A stretch of DNA of 64,000 nt, taken from positions 32,430-96,429 of the forward strand of contig JBGUPL010000131.1 of NCBI GenBank assembly GCA_045130275.1. Direction: 5' to 3'. This DNA comes from F23-D06 sp045130275. Its GTDB lineage: Bacteria; Bacteroidota; Bacteroidia; Bacteroidales; WCHB1-69. Shown in pieces: positions 39,428 to 52,099 of this stretch (position 1 is the first letter of the stretch; every line of letters begins with the position of its first letter). Position numbers and translations under genes: made by a program. The notes beneath the pieces are model-generated. The model searched no databases. It was not told where the DNA came from and saw only the letters and a program-made list of their open reading frames with translations.

Positions 39428-39436
39428 AAAAAAATG

Positions 39437-39445
39437 TATCTTTGC
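39437..39445 (+). promoter_or_regulatory. -7 promoter element of the YD-like repeat protein gene
   Basis: TATCTTTGC lies 23 bases before the ATG at 39469. Confidence 0.75.
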
Positions 39446-39468
39446 CACAACTTTAAAACCCCATAGCA

Positions 39469-40359
39469 ATGAAAAGTCTCAAAATCATCAAGAAAGAATA
39501 CCAGCGGGTCGGTTATGACGCGCAAGACATTGAACCCGTGGAATATACGGAAGGCTATGCCGAGTATAACGACCACGGACAAATCACTCGAGAGGAACGC
39601 TATGAACCCGACGGAACACTTAACACGTTGACTGTCAACGCATACAATGACAACGGCGAATTGGTTCAAACCGAACAATACGACCAAGATCAAATTCTGT
39701 TGCAAAAAACTGTAAATCAGTACAATGAAAACAACCGTCTGGAGGCGCAGAGCAACTACTATGGTGACGCCTCCGAAGAATACGTCACCAAATACTACTA
39801 CGATGACAACGACAACGTCATAAAACAGGAGGTTTACGTGGACGGGAATCTGGATTACGTGGAAAAAACCGCCTCCTACAAAGACGGCCGATTGGATACC
39901 GAAACCGAAAATGACGACTACGGAAAACCTATGTATATCAATCATTATCAATACGATGAAAAAGGGCAGGTAACCGTTTATACCCGCGATGAGGTGCAGA
40001 ACAACGATCGCCGCACTTACGAATTCACCTATAATGACAACGGCGACCGGGTGAAGGATCTCATCTACGACTACGATATGAAACTGATTGCCAAGGTAAA
40101 CCGCACATTTGACGAGCAAAACCGCCAAACAGAGATTGTGGAGGAGGATTTGGACAGCTACCGCCGTATCGTGATGGAATATGACGGCGACAAAGTGGTG
40201 AAGAACACCATGTACAACAAGAAAGGTGAAATCACCGGCTGGGCGGAGTACGAATACGCCGACGACGGCCGGCAGAGCATGGCCCGCGAGTTCATCCACG
40301 ATGAGGTGGAACCGGAAAACTTCCGAATGTTGCGCGAAACATTGTACGAAAGAGGGTAA
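39469..40359 (+). CDS. Acidic YD/YwqK-like repeat protein, apparently cytoplasmic
   Basis: The 296-residue protein has no signal peptide or membrane helix and is very acidic. It is built of roughly ten repeats of about 22-26 residues around a Y-[NED]-[DE]-x-G-[QRE] core: EYNDHGQITREERY, AYNDNGELVQTEQY, QYNENNRLEAQSNYY, QYDEKGQVTVYTR, TYNDNGDRVKDLIY. The pattern is close to YD repeats of Rhs-type proteins and to MORN-variant/YwqK antitoxin-like proteins, which form beta-hairpin sheets. No toxin domain or partner gene is adjacent. Function is unknown. It has its own promoter and is flanked by heptamer arrays. Confidence 0.8.
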   Translation: MKSLKIIKKEYQRVGYDAQDIEPVEYTEGYAEYNDHGQITREERYEPDGTLNTLTVNAYNDNGELVQTEQYDQDQILLQKTVNQYNENNRLEAQSNYYGDASEEYVTKYYYDDNDNVIKQEVYVDGNLDYVEKTASYKDGRLDTETENDDYGKPMYINHYQYDEKGQVTVYTRDEVQNNDRRTYEFTYNDNGDRVKDLIYDYDMKLIAKVNRTFDEQNRQTEIVEEDLDSYRRIVMEYDGDKVVKNTMYNKKGEITGWAEYEYADDGRQSMAREFIHDEVEPENFRMLRETLYERG

Positions 40360-40383
40360 TAAATCCTAATGAATTCACCTCAG

Positions 40384-40485
40384 GGACTTAAGGCGTAGGA
40401 CTTGAGACTTTTGGAGATATTCTAATCTTGAGTCTTAAGTCCTAAATCTTTAATCCTAAGTCTTAATCCTAAGTCTTAAGTCTAT
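40384..40485. repeat. 7-bp arrays, GACTTGA then GTCTTAA/ATCCTAA families
   Basis: A left part (GACTTAA, GACTTGA, GACTTTT) and a right part (GTCTTAA, GTCCTAA, ATCTTTA, ATCCTAA, GTCTTAA, GTCTATA) are near inverse complements, as at 35921-35995. One 6-bp unit breaks the phase. Confidence 0.78.
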
Positions 40486-40496
40486 AAAACTCTACC

Positions 40497-40582
40497 CTAT
40501 TGCCTGTTGCCTATTGCCTGTTGCCTATTGCCTGTTGCCTATTGCCTGTTGCCTATTGCCTGTTGCCTATTGCCTATTGCCT
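40497..40582. repeat. 7-bp tandem array, TTGCCTA/TTGCCTG family, upstream of serS
   Basis: About twelve alternating ATTGCCT and GTTGCCT units end 9 bases before the serS promoter, a layout very similar to 23371-23409. Confidence 0.93.
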
Positions 40583-40591
40583 AAAAAATCG

Positions 40592-40600
40592 TATCTTTGC
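40592..40600 (+). promoter_or_regulatory. -7 promoter element of serS
   Basis: TATCTTTGC lies 20 bases before the ATG at 40621. Confidence 0.78.
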
Positions 40601-40620
40601 CGCCTTAAAATTTCAAACCG

Positions 40621-41892
40621 ATGTTACAGATCCAACTTTTAAGAGAAAATCCCCAAGAGGTTATTGACAGACTGAAAATCAAGAATTTCGATGCTTCGCA
40701 ACTGGTATCCGAAATCCGCGAATTAGATAGCGAAAACCGCAACCTGAAGAAAAAAATCGACGACAACCTGATGGCGCAGAACCAAGGCGCGAAGAAGATC
40801 GGGCAGCTTTTCAAGGAGGGCAAGCGCGACGAGGCTGAAGCTTTGAAAGCCGAGATGGCCACCCTGAAGGAGAGCGAGCGCACCGACCGCGCCAAACTGC
40901 AGGAGCAGGAAGAGTTGTTGCAGAGCAAGATGGTGCTTTTGCCCAACCTGCCCAACGCTGCCGTGAAACCTGGCAAAGGCGCTGAAGACAACGAAATCGT
41001 CTATACCCAAGGCGATGCCTCCAACCTGCCGGAGGGCGCACTCCCGCATTGGGAACTCGTGAAGAAATATGACATCATCGACTTCGAGCTCGGCACCAAG
41101 ATCACCGGCGCCGGCTTCCCCGTCTATAAGGGCAAAGGCGCTCGTCTGCAACGCGCCCTCATCGACTTCTTCCTCGACGAGGCTACCGCCGCCGGCTTCA
41201 CGGAAATCCAACCGCCTTACATGGTGAACGAGGATTCCGCTTACGGCACCGGCCAACTGCCTGACAAAGAGGGACAAATGTACCACTGCCAAGTCGATAA
41301 TTTCTATCTCATCCCCACCGCTGAGGTGCCCGTCACCAACATTTACCGCGACGTGATTCTCAAGGAGAGCGACTTCCCGTTGAAGAACTGCGCCTACTCT
41401 GCCTGTTTCCGTCGTGAGGCTGGTTCTTACGGCAAGGATGTGCGCGGCCTCAACCGTCTGCACCAATTTGACAAAATCGAGATTGTGACGATCGAGCACC
41501 CTGACCGCTCCTACGAGACGTTGGAGGAGATGACCAACCACGGCAAGATGTTGCTCACCAAGCTCGGCCTGCCCTTCCGTGTGCTGCGTCTCTGCGGCGG
41601 CGACATCAGCTTCACCTCTGCCCTCACGTACGACTTGGAAGTCTATTCCAAAGCTCAGCAGAAATGGCTGGAGGTCAGCTCCGTCTCCAACTTTGAATCC
41701 TACCAAGCCAACCGCCTGAAACTGAGATACAAAGACGCTACGGGCAAGACAAAACTGGCCCACACGCTCAACGGCAGTGCATTAGCCCTTCCGCGCGTGC
41801 TCGCCGCCCTGTTGGAAAACAACCAAACGGACAAAGGCATCGTCATCCCCGAAGTGCTCCGCCCTTACACGCGTTTCGACATCATCGACTAA
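40621..41892 (+). CDS. serS: Seryl-tRNA synthetase SerS
   Basis: The 423-residue class II synthetase charges tRNA-Ser. The N-terminal long antiparallel coiled coil that contacts the tRNA variable arm spans about residues 28-105. The catalytic core has TAEVPVTNIYRD with the TxE serine-binding motif, motif 2 CFRREAGSYGKDVRGLNRLHQF and motif 3 GSALALPRVLAALLENNQ. Length is standard. The TPR gene follows after 6 bases, so the two are co-transcribed. The upstream heptamer arrays occupy nearly the entire 260-base gap to the previous gene. Confidence 0.97.
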   Translation: MLQIQLLRENPQEVIDRLKIKNFDASQLVSEIRELDSENRNLKKKIDDNLMAQNQGAKKIGQLFKEGKRDEAEALKAEMATLKESERTDRAKLQEQEELLQSKMVLLPNLPNAAVKPGKGAEDNEIVYTQGDASNLPEGALPHWELVKKYDIIDFELGTKITGAGFPVYKGKGARLQRALIDFFLDEATAAGFTEIQPPYMVNEDSAYGTGQLPDKEGQMYHCQVDNFYLIPTAEVPVTNIYRDVILKESDFPLKNCAYSACFRREAGSYGKDVRGLNRLHQFDKIEIVTIEHPDRSYETLEEMTNHGKMLLTKLGLPFRVLRLCGGDISFTSALTYDLEVYSKAQQKWLEVSSVSNFESYQANRLKLRYKDATGKTKLAHTLNGSALALPRVLAALLENNQTDKGIVIPEVLRPYTRFDIID

Positions 41893-41898
41893 CAAAAG

Positions 41899-43761
41899 AT
41901 GAAAAAGCTACTGTTCATAGTATTGCTCCTTTTTTCCTGCGGCGGTCCTCTGCTGGCGCAACAAAGTCAAGAGGAACAGCTTGCTATGCAGTATTACAAA
42001 GACAAAGAATACGACAAGGCCGTGGAACTTTTTGAAAAAATCCACGCCAAAAAACCGGATTCTTACATCTACTACTACTATTTCCATTCCCTTTTGGAAC
42101 TGGAGCGCTATGATGATGCAGAGAAAATGCTCAAAAAACAGGTCAAGGCATACCCCAACGTGCCACGCTACAAGGTTGACCAAGGGTATGTCTATGAACG
42201 CGCCGGTGACAATGCCAAAGCTGAGAAAATCTATCAGGAATGCCTCAAAAACCTACAAGCTAAGGAGACGGCCGTCAGTGAACTGAACAACGCCTTTATG
42301 TCGCGAGGCAAGTACGATTATGCTGCGGAAACTATCTTGAAAGGTCGGAAATTACTCAATAATGAGCAATATTTGTCGAAAAGTCTGATCAACATCTATA
42401 AAATCCAGCATCAGAATGACAAAATCGTCGATGAAATCATCGCTTTAGTGAAAACGGATAACGAAAAGTATCTGAACGATGTGCAGACGGCCATTCAAGA
42501 CCTGCTTATGGATGATGAGGACAATCAGCAATACATGTCCATTCGGACAGCATTACAAAAATTCTCTCAAAAAAATCCAAATAACATACTTTGTATCAAA
42601 GAGTTATATTGGATTAGCCAATTGCATAAAGACTTTGAGGAAGCGTTTGCGCTCGCCAAGGCTTTGGACAAACGACTGAAAGTGGAAGGTGTTTTCACCT
42701 ATGAACTTGCGCTTGCGGCCGCCGACAACCACGACTACAACACTGCCATAGAAGCGTTGAACTATATCATCAAAAAGGGTGAAGAGGCTCACAACTATGT
42801 GCGGGCGAAAATGAAGATTCTGGACGTCAAATACATGCAGCTCATCGAGACCTCGCCAGTAAAGATGGTTGATGCCGTGAATTTGGAACAGGACTTCCGT
42901 AAGGCTTTGGAGGAAAACGGCATCCATTCCGGCACAATGGACTGGATTCGCAAGTACGCCCATCTGCTGGCCTTCTACGTCAACAAGCCACAGGAGGCAA
43001 TAGACGTGCTCAACCAGGCCATGGCTGCCACACGCGACAATAAGGAAAAAAACCAATACAAAATTGATTTAGCTGATGTTCAGCTATATACAGGCGAGAT
43101 TTGGGATGCATCTCTCAACTACTCACAAGTCGATAAGGATATGCCCAACGATGTTTTGGGTAACGAAGCGAAGTTCAAAAATGCCAAACTGTCATTTTAT
43201 ATCGGCGAGTTTGCCTGGGCGAAAAGCCAGCTTGATGTCTTGGCCGCAGCCACCACCAAACTTATCGCCAACGACGCCATCTACTCCTCCATGCTCATCT
43301 CCGACAATCTGGAGGAAGAAGAGGGGGGCGATGAATCCGACACGTTGGGTTTGTTCAGCAATTCCGAAGGCAACCTCGCTTTGAAAATGTACGCCAAGGC
43401 TGAGTTCCTGATCTTCCAAAACAAAGATGACGAAGCTTTGAGAGCTCTGGACTCCGTGATGATACTTTCACCGTTCGGCACTTTGGTGGACGATGCCCTT
43501 TACCAGAAAGCACTCATTTTAATCAAACAGAAAAACTACTTTGAGGCAGAAAAACTGCTCAAAAGAATCGTTGAGGATTATGGGGACGAGCTGCTTGCCG
43601 ACGATGCACTATTCCAACTGGCAGAACTGTATGAGTACTATCTGAAGGACATCACTCAAGCCATGGAATACTACCAGAAAATTCTCAAGGATTATAGCGA
43701 CAGCCTCTATGTCGTTCAGGCCCGCAACCGTTACCGCATGCTGCGCGGAGACAACCTCTGA
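41899..43761 (+). CDS. Secreted TPR-repeat protein
   Basis: The 620-residue protein has a signal peptide (MKKLLFIVLLLFSCGGPLLA, then QQS). It is a long helical solenoid with tetratricopeptide-like repeats at both ends: AMQYYKDKEYDKAVELFEKI and YYFHSLLELERYDDAEKML near the N-terminus, and ALILIKQKNYFEAEKLLKRI with LAELYEYYLKDITQAMEYYQ near the C-terminus. The cysteine at residue 14 is within the signal, not a convincing lipobox. Such proteins in Bacteroidota are periplasmic or outer-membrane scaffolds; the partner is unknown. It follows serS closely. Confidence 0.85.
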   Translation: MKKLLFIVLLLFSCGGPLLAQQSQEEQLAMQYYKDKEYDKAVELFEKIHAKKPDSYIYYYYFHSLLELERYDDAEKMLKKQVKAYPNVPRYKVDQGYVYERAGDNAKAEKIYQECLKNLQAKETAVSELNNAFMSRGKYDYAAETILKGRKLLNNEQYLSKSLINIYKIQHQNDKIVDEIIALVKTDNEKYLNDVQTAIQDLLMDDEDNQQYMSIRTALQKFSQKNPNNILCIKELYWISQLHKDFEEAFALAKALDKRLKVEGVFTYELALAAADNHDYNTAIEALNYIIKKGEEAHNYVRAKMKILDVKYMQLIETSPVKMVDAVNLEQDFRKALEENGIHSGTMDWIRKYAHLLAFYVNKPQEAIDVLNQAMAATRDNKEKNQYKIDLADVQLYTGEIWDASLNYSQVDKDMPNDVLGNEAKFKNAKLSFYIGEFAWAKSQLDVLAAATTKLIANDAIYSSMLISDNLEEEEGGDESDTLGLFSNSEGNLALKMYAKAEFLIFQNKDDEALRALDSVMILSPFGTLVDDALYQKALILIKQKNYFEAEKLLKRIVEDYGDELLADDALFQLAELYEYYLKDITQAMEYYQKILKDYSDSLYVVQARNRYRMLRGDNL

Positions 43762-43808
43762 CAAGGCATCTCTTCGTGGTTTTATGATTATTCTTGCAAT
43801 TATTGGAC

Positions 43809-45377
43809 ATGATACAGCTCAAACTTTCCAACATAAAAGTTCCCGTTGGGAGTGAAAAGAATCTCAAAAATTTGGTTTGCAAACAGTTCCGAATCCGTAC
43901 AGAGGATTTGAACGGCTTTCGCATCACACGTCAGTCAGTAGATGCCCGGAAAAAAAACAATGTGTTGTATAACTTCCAAGTGGAAGTCACCATTCCAGAT
44001 CAATATCAAACATTGTTGAACAGTCCGGGGGTCACGGGTTGTGCACCAGAAGAGGAACTTGCTTATCCGAAGTGGACTCAAGATTTCTCCCCGGTCGTGG
44101 TCGGTTTCGGTCCAGCCGGCATGTTCGCCGCCCTGTATCTGGCTCGCTGCGGCGCACACCCTGTCATCATCGAGCGTGGGGAACGTATTGAAGAGAGACA
44201 ACAGTCGGTGCAGCAATTTCTTTACACTAAAGTCCTGAATCCCAACTCCAATGTTCAATTTGGCGAAGGCGGTGCCGGCACTTTCTCTGACGGAAAGCTC
44301 AATACAAACGTCAACAGCGAATACAACCAATATATACTCAACGAATTCTATCGGCATGGCGCGCCCGAATCGGTTACTTACCAACAAAATCCGCACGTGG
44401 GCACCGACTATCTATCCAAAGTGGTGAAGAACATCCGCTCGGAAATCGAATCCTTGGGCGGTGAATTCCATTTCAACACACTTTTTGATGATTTAGAGAA
44501 ATCCGGAGACACCGTGATTGTCCATTGTCAAGATGGTAAAACATTTACAACCAAATATTTACTGCTTGGATTGGGACATTCAGCCCGCGACACCATCCGT
44601 ATGCTACATACTAAAGGATTGATGATGGAGGCTAAACCTTTTTCCATCGGGATTCGGATGGAACATCTGCAGCGCGACATCAACCGGATGCAGTACGGCC
44701 AGGCCGCAAGCCTGTTACCACCCGCTTCGTACAAGGGGGTAGTCCACATCGGAAACCGAGGTGTCTATACGTTTTGTATGTGCCCCGGCGGCACGGTGAT
44801 GGCTTCCGCAAGTGAGGAAGGGACGATTGTCACCAACGGCATGAGCGAGCACAAACGCGACAAGGCCAACGCCAACAGTGCGCTCTTGGTGAGCGTGTTA
44901 CCAGAAGATTTTCTACATGGTTCAGTACTGGACGGCATAGACTATCAGGAAAAATACGAACGGCTGGCATTCCGCATGGCGGGCGACGGCCGTGCGCCGG
45001 GCAATCTGGTGGGCGAGTTCCTGAAAGGACAGGTCGCCACGCGCCACCGCAAAGTGGTTCCTTCCTACCCACATGGACTTTATTACGGTGATTTCAGCCG
45101 TTGCCTTCCCGACTACGCGGTGCACGCACTTCGGGAAGCATTGCCGCAACTCGACCGGAGACTGCCCGGCATAGCCAATGTGGATACCGTCCTGACAGGT
45201 GTGGAGACACGCTCATCCTCTCCCGTTCGTATGCTCCGCAATGAAGAAAGGGTATCCTCTATATCAAATGTTTATCCTATCGGCGAAGGGGCTGGATACG
45301 CGGGCGGCATCATGAGCGCCGCCATTGACGGACTAAAGACCGCCATCCACATCACTTCTCATCAAAATGCTCAATAA
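43809..45377 (+). CDS. Uncharacterised FAD-dependent dehydrogenase, COG2509 type
   Basis: The protein has 522 residues from the ATG at 43809; a TTG five codons upstream is also in frame. A small N-terminal alpha/beta domain (about 1-85) precedes a flavoprotein fold with the dinucleotide motif VVVGFGPAGMFAALYLARCG (about 96), the family-specific NVQFGEGGAGTFSDGKLNT (about 150) and the FAD-closing IGEGAGYAGGIMSAAIDG at the end. Family members are common in anaerobes and their substrate is unknown. Its 3' end overlaps the convergent metallo-hydrolase gene by 26 bases. No clear promoter motif lies directly upstream. Confidence 0.87.
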   Translation: MIQLKLSNIKVPVGSEKNLKNLVCKQFRIRTEDLNGFRITRQSVDARKKNNVLYNFQVEVTIPDQYQTLLNSPGVTGCAPEEELAYPKWTQDFSPVVVGFGPAGMFAALYLARCGAHPVIIERGERIEERQQSVQQFLYTKVLNPNSNVQFGEGGAGTFSDGKLNTNVNSEYNQYILNEFYRHGAPESVTYQQNPHVGTDYLSKVVKNIRSEIESLGGEFHFNTLFDDLEKSGDTVIVHCQDGKTFTTKYLLLGLGHSARDTIRMLHTKGLMMEAKPFSIGIRMEHLQRDINRMQYGQAASLLPPASYKGVVHIGNRGVYTFCMCPGGTVMASASEEGTIVTNGMSEHKRDKANANSALLVSVLPEDFLHGSVLDGIDYQEKYERLAFRMAGDGRAPGNLVGEFLKGQVATRHRKVVPSYPHGLYYGDFSRCLPDYAVHALREALPQLDRRLPGIANVDTVLTGVETRSSSPVRMLRNEERVSSISNVYPIGEGAGYAGGIMSAAIDGLKTAIHITSHQNAQ

Positions 45378-46209
45378 CGCCGGAGAACGGCAAATGCATT
45401 CCAGCTACAACAAGCTGATTGTCGCGAATATACTGATATGCATTCCTGCGTGTCTTTGCCGCTAACTTTTTATCGGCGTCATAATTCGCACAATATTCGG
45501 GATGCGGAATCTGCAACGCCGCTGCGTGAATCAAATCCCCAATAATCAAAAGGTTTCCAATTTGATAGAAAGTGTGACCCGGTGTGTGCCCCGGCGCATC
45601 AATGGACTGGATTTCACCCATAAGTTTTTCGCCTGCCTCAAAAGAGTGCAGATGAGAACCATAAACCTGAACCATCTCTTTTGTCAACGCATCATTCTTG
45701 AACGCTTCCAGCTCTTTACCAGCACAATAAACCTCTGCATTCGGGAACACGGGTTTCCCTTGCGACACCATGCCGCCGATATGATCAGCGTGACAATGTG
45801 TGATACAGACAGCGGAGATGTCCTCGGGAGTGAGTTCCAACAGAGTCAGTTTGTCCAGCGTCGCACCGCCTTTTTCCAATCCCAAGCCACTGTCAAAGAG
45901 AATGTATTTTCCATTTTTCCGAATAAGGAAGGCGTTGATGGCCGCATCTGCCTCCCCGTCGGGCATACATTCTGCAAGATCAGCTTTCTTGGCACTGGGG
46001 AAAAGGGATGCCGGCATCTTGCGTTGTAAGTCTTGCAACGTCCAAAGATCAAAACCGTTGAAATTGAAATGGTAAACACCATCAAGAATCACCGTTTCTT
46101 GTGGCGCTGGGGGATTTATGGGCTCGACAGGACTCTTTTGAGTCTGTTTTTGATGACAAGAGGCCAATATGAGCAATAATAGGCACGGAATAAGCACTGA
46201 CTTTTTCAT
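45352..46209 (-). CDS. MBL-fold metallo-hydrolase lipoprotein
   Basis: The 285-residue protein has a lipoprotein signal (MKKSVLIPCLLLLILASC, lipobox LASC) and a proline-rich linker, followed by a metallo-beta-lactamase fold. Metal ligands are visible in VCITHCHADHIGG (HxHxDH), in SIDAPGHTPGHTFYQ and in IIGDLIHAAA. The wording AINAFLIRKNGKYILFDSGLG fits a lactonase- or beta-lactamase-like MBL hydrolase rather than a nuclease. The substrate is unknown. It starts two bases after the stop of the redoxin/hydrolase fusion, so both form an operon. Confidence 0.88.
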   Translation of the reverse strand: MKKSVLIPCLLLLILASCHQKQTQKSPVEPINPPAPQETVILDGVYHFNFNGFDLWTLQDLQRKMPASLFPSAKKADLAECMPDGEADAAINAFLIRKNGKYILFDSGLGLEKGGATLDKLTLLELTPEDISAVCITHCHADHIGGMVSQGKPVFPNAEVYCAGKELEAFKNDALTKEMVQVYGSHLHSFEAGEKLMGEIQSIDAPGHTPGHTFYQIGNLLIIGDLIHAAALQIPHPEYCANYDADKKLAAKTRRNAYQYIRDNQLVVAGMHLPFSGVIEHFDEK

Positions 46210-46211
46210 AT

Positions 46212-47537
46212 TTACTTGGGTCTTAATGTTCTTACTAAATAATCCACAGTGATGTCCACTGGACGATAAATGCAGTTCGTGAAGTTATGGTCATAGTATT
46301 CCAGTTCGTAATATTCGCTGTTCTCCCACAATTGATGAAAACGTTCGCCGCAGGTGAAGGGTACGAGGCGGTCGCCGTTGCCTTGGATGACGCAGGCGCT
46401 GCCTTGGTATTTGGTTGATGTTTCGAAAATAGGCAGATAGAGGGCGGTTTTGAGGTAGCGTCTGCCGATAGCGATGCCGTTATGCAGCACAAGACTGTCA
46501 GGCGGATCGAGCGGGTTGAACTCAATGCCGAAGAGGTTGCCGCGTGCGATGTCGTCGCGCACCGAAGAGGCCGGCGCCAACGCGACCACCGCCTTGATGT
46601 CCTCAGGATGATTGCCCGCCACCATTGCCGCCACGATAGCACCCTGCGAGTGGCCCACTAATGCGATGTTGCGCACGAAACGCAGGTCTTGCGCGTAGGC
46701 GAGCACCTGTTCCAAGTCCTCGATTTCGTTGGGGATGGTCATCTCGGAGAACCGGCCGTCGCTCTTGCCGTGGCCATTGAAATCGAACGCAAGTGTCGCA
46801 ATACCCGCTTTTTGTAGTTGGACTTCAATCCGTTTCATCAATTCAAAATCATGGTCGCAGTTCAGACCGTGGCACAAAATCACCAAATCGTAACGTTCAC
46901 CGTTATAGTGGGGATTCGGTTTGAAAAGTTCGGCCCACAGTTTTCCCTTACTTCCGTCAATGGAGATGGTGTCAAGTGTCCCAGAAAGGGCAACAGGGTT
47001 GGGCTCTATAAACACATCATACAGTTTTTGCTCTATTTTGTAAGATAATACCGTACTAACCAACACCTTGCCATCTGGGCCGATGAGATAGATGGATGGA
47101 ATCCAGCGCACACCGTAGGCTTTGGCCACCTCCGACTGGTTCATCCGCTTCAGTTCGCTGACCTGCGGATAGGGGACACCGGATTTGCTGATGTAGTCAG
47201 TCCATTTCTCAATGTCAGTATCAAAAGAAACGCCGAGAAACTCCACGCCTTTATTATGGAACATATTGTAAAGACGGATGATTTCAGGAAGGTCCTTGCG
47301 GCAGTCGGGACACCAAGAGGCCCAAAAATCGACAACCACATATTTTCCTTTTGCAAACTCACTGAATTTCAATGTTTTGCCATCATTAGCTTTAAGTTGG
47401 AAATCAGGTGCGGGCGTACCAGGTTTTAGCAGCTCCTGCGCATAAAGTTCATCAAAGTCGGTGACAACCTGCGCTTGCAGGCTGACAATTGCCACGAGGA
47501 AAACCCAAAATAGGGTTAGTTTAAGCTGTATTTTCAT
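46212..47537 (-). CDS. Fusion of a TlpA-like redoxin and an alpha/beta hydrolase, exported
   Basis: The 441-residue protein starts at the ATG at 47537, where an export signal follows (MKIQLKLTLFWVFLVAIVSL, then QAQ). Residues about 35-180 form a redoxin of the TlpA/AhpC type: GTPAPDFQLKANDGKTLKF, then VVVDFWASWCPDCRKDLPEI with the CxxC site, and YGVRWIPSIYLIGPDGKV. Residues about 190-441 form an alpha/beta hydrolase: VILCHGLNCDHDF (oxyanion loop), FDFNGHGKSDGR, the nucleophile elbow VGHSQGAIVAA, and a late histidine in YYDHNFTNC. A periplasmic thiol-disulfide or peroxide function coupled to an esterase or peptidase is unusual. The MBL-fold gene is immediately downstream. Confidence 0.87.
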   Translation of the reverse strand: MKIQLKLTLFWVFLVAIVSLQAQVVTDFDELYAQELLKPGTPAPDFQLKANDGKTLKFSEFAKGKYVVVDFWASWCPDCRKDLPEIIRLYNMFHNKGVEFLGVSFDTDIEKWTDYISKSGVPYPQVSELKRMNQSEVAKAYGVRWIPSIYLIGPDGKVLVSTVLSYKIEQKLYDVFIEPNPVALSGTLDTISIDGSKGKLWAELFKPNPHYNGERYDLVILCHGLNCDHDFELMKRIEVQLQKAGIATLAFDFNGHGKSDGRFSEMTIPNEIEDLEQVLAYAQDLRFVRNIALVGHSQGAIVAAMVAGNHPEDIKAVVALAPASSVRDDIARGNLFGIEFNPLDPPDSLVLHNGIAIGRRYLKTALYLPIFETSTKYQGSACVIQGNGDRLVPFTCGERFHQLWENSEYYELEYYDHNFTNCIYRPVDITVDYLVRTLRPK

Positions 47538-47555
47538 TGCTATAAATTTTAACGT

Positions 47556-47564
47556 GCAAAAGTA
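47556..47564 (-). promoter_or_regulatory. -7 promoter element of the redoxin-hydrolase/MBL operon
   Basis: The minus strand reads TACTTTTGC, 18 bases before the ATG at 47537. It places the start after an in-frame upstream ATG at 47579-47581. Confidence 0.75.
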
Positions 47565-47645
47565 CAATATTTTTTCCATTGGATTGGCCAAATACCGATG
47601 GCTAAAAACTTACCTCGTCTGGCTGAAATTATGGCAAGATTTTTG

Positions 47646-47654
47646 TATCTTTGC
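47646..47654 (+). promoter_or_regulatory. -7 promoter element of secA
   Basis: TATCTTTGC lies 33 bases before the ATG at 47688. Confidence 0.77.
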
Positions 47655-47687
47655 CGCTTTAATCTGAAAAAAAATAAATAGACATAT

Positions 47688-50986
<3,299 letters not shown>

Positions 50987-50987
<1 letters not shown>

Positions 50988-52099
50988 TGAAACGCGCTGT
51001 ACTGTCGGTTACCAACGATCTCTACACCGACCCGCGCGTGGACAAAGTGGCCCGCTTCCTCACCCGGAAGGGGTTCGATGTCACACTCATCGGTCGTTGC
51101 TACGGAGACTCACCCTCCCTGGAAAAGCGCCCTTACAAGACCAAACGTCTGCGGCTGCTTTTCCGGCGAGGCTGGGTGTTCTATGCGGAATACAATTTGA
51201 GGCTGTTCCTCCACCTGCTCTTTAGAAAATGCGACCTTTTGATAGCCAATGATTTGGACACCCTTCTGCCAAACTTTTTGGTCAGTAAAATACGGAACAA
51301 AGGGTTAGTTTATGACAGCCACGAATACTTCTGCGGAGACGTGTCCGTCACCAGCAAGCCGCGGTCACTCAAAGTATGGAGCAGTATTGAACGCTTCTGC
51401 TTCCCAAAATTGAAAACGGTCATCACGGTAAGCCAATCCATTGTGGACCAATACGAAAAGGAGTACGGCATCCGACCTTTTCTGGTACGCAATATTCCAC
51501 CTGCCGAAAACTTTCCGTTAACCGCCACCCGTGCGTCCTTAGGAATGCCCGAGGCCAAGATGGTGCTCATCCTGCAAGGAAACAGCCTCATTGAAGGACG
51601 CGGAGGTGAAGAAATCGTGGAAGCGATGCAGTATCTTTCTGACCATCACTTGTTTATCGTTGGCAATGGAACCATCGTACCGTTATTGAAACAGATGGCC
51701 AGGAAGATGCGATTGGAAAATCGCATCACTTTCGTTCCAAGACAGACACCTGAAAACCTTTTCAATTATACGGCTTTGGCCGACATAGGCTTGTGCATGG
51801 ACAAAGACGTGAGCGCCAACGCTCATTTCAGTCTCCCGAACAAAATTTTCGAATACATAAAGGCGGGTACCCCCTTGGTCGTATCCGACCTGCCCGAGCG
51901 CGCACGCATTGTCCAACAATACCAGGTCGGCTCTATTGCCCCTTCCGTCACCCCGGAAGCTATAGCCGAAGCGGTGAAGAGGATTTCCAATCCCGAGACG
52001 CTCGAGAAGTATCGAGAAAACTGCAAAAAAGCGGCCAAAGAGCTCACCTGGGAAAATGAGGAAAAGGTGCTGGAAGTCGTTTACGCTCCTTTTATGTAA
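50987..52099 (+). CDS. Glycosyltransferase, GT-B fold (group 1/GT4-like)
   Basis: The 370-residue protein begins with a donor-family N-terminal domain (AVLSVTNDLYTDPRVDKVARFL, then IANDLDTLLPNFLVSKI and LVYDSHEYFCGD). The C-terminal domain has LILQGNSLIEGRGGEEIVEAM, LFIVGNG, and the catalytic-loop stretch FSLPNKIFEYIKAGTPLVVSDL with the E-x7-E-like pattern. The DSHE and NDLD motifs are common in GT4-like enzymes that build lipopolysaccharide or other surface glycans. The substrate is unknown. It is translationally coupled to secA (TAATG) and its 3' end overlaps the convergent membrane protein gene by 19 bases. Confidence 0.86.
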
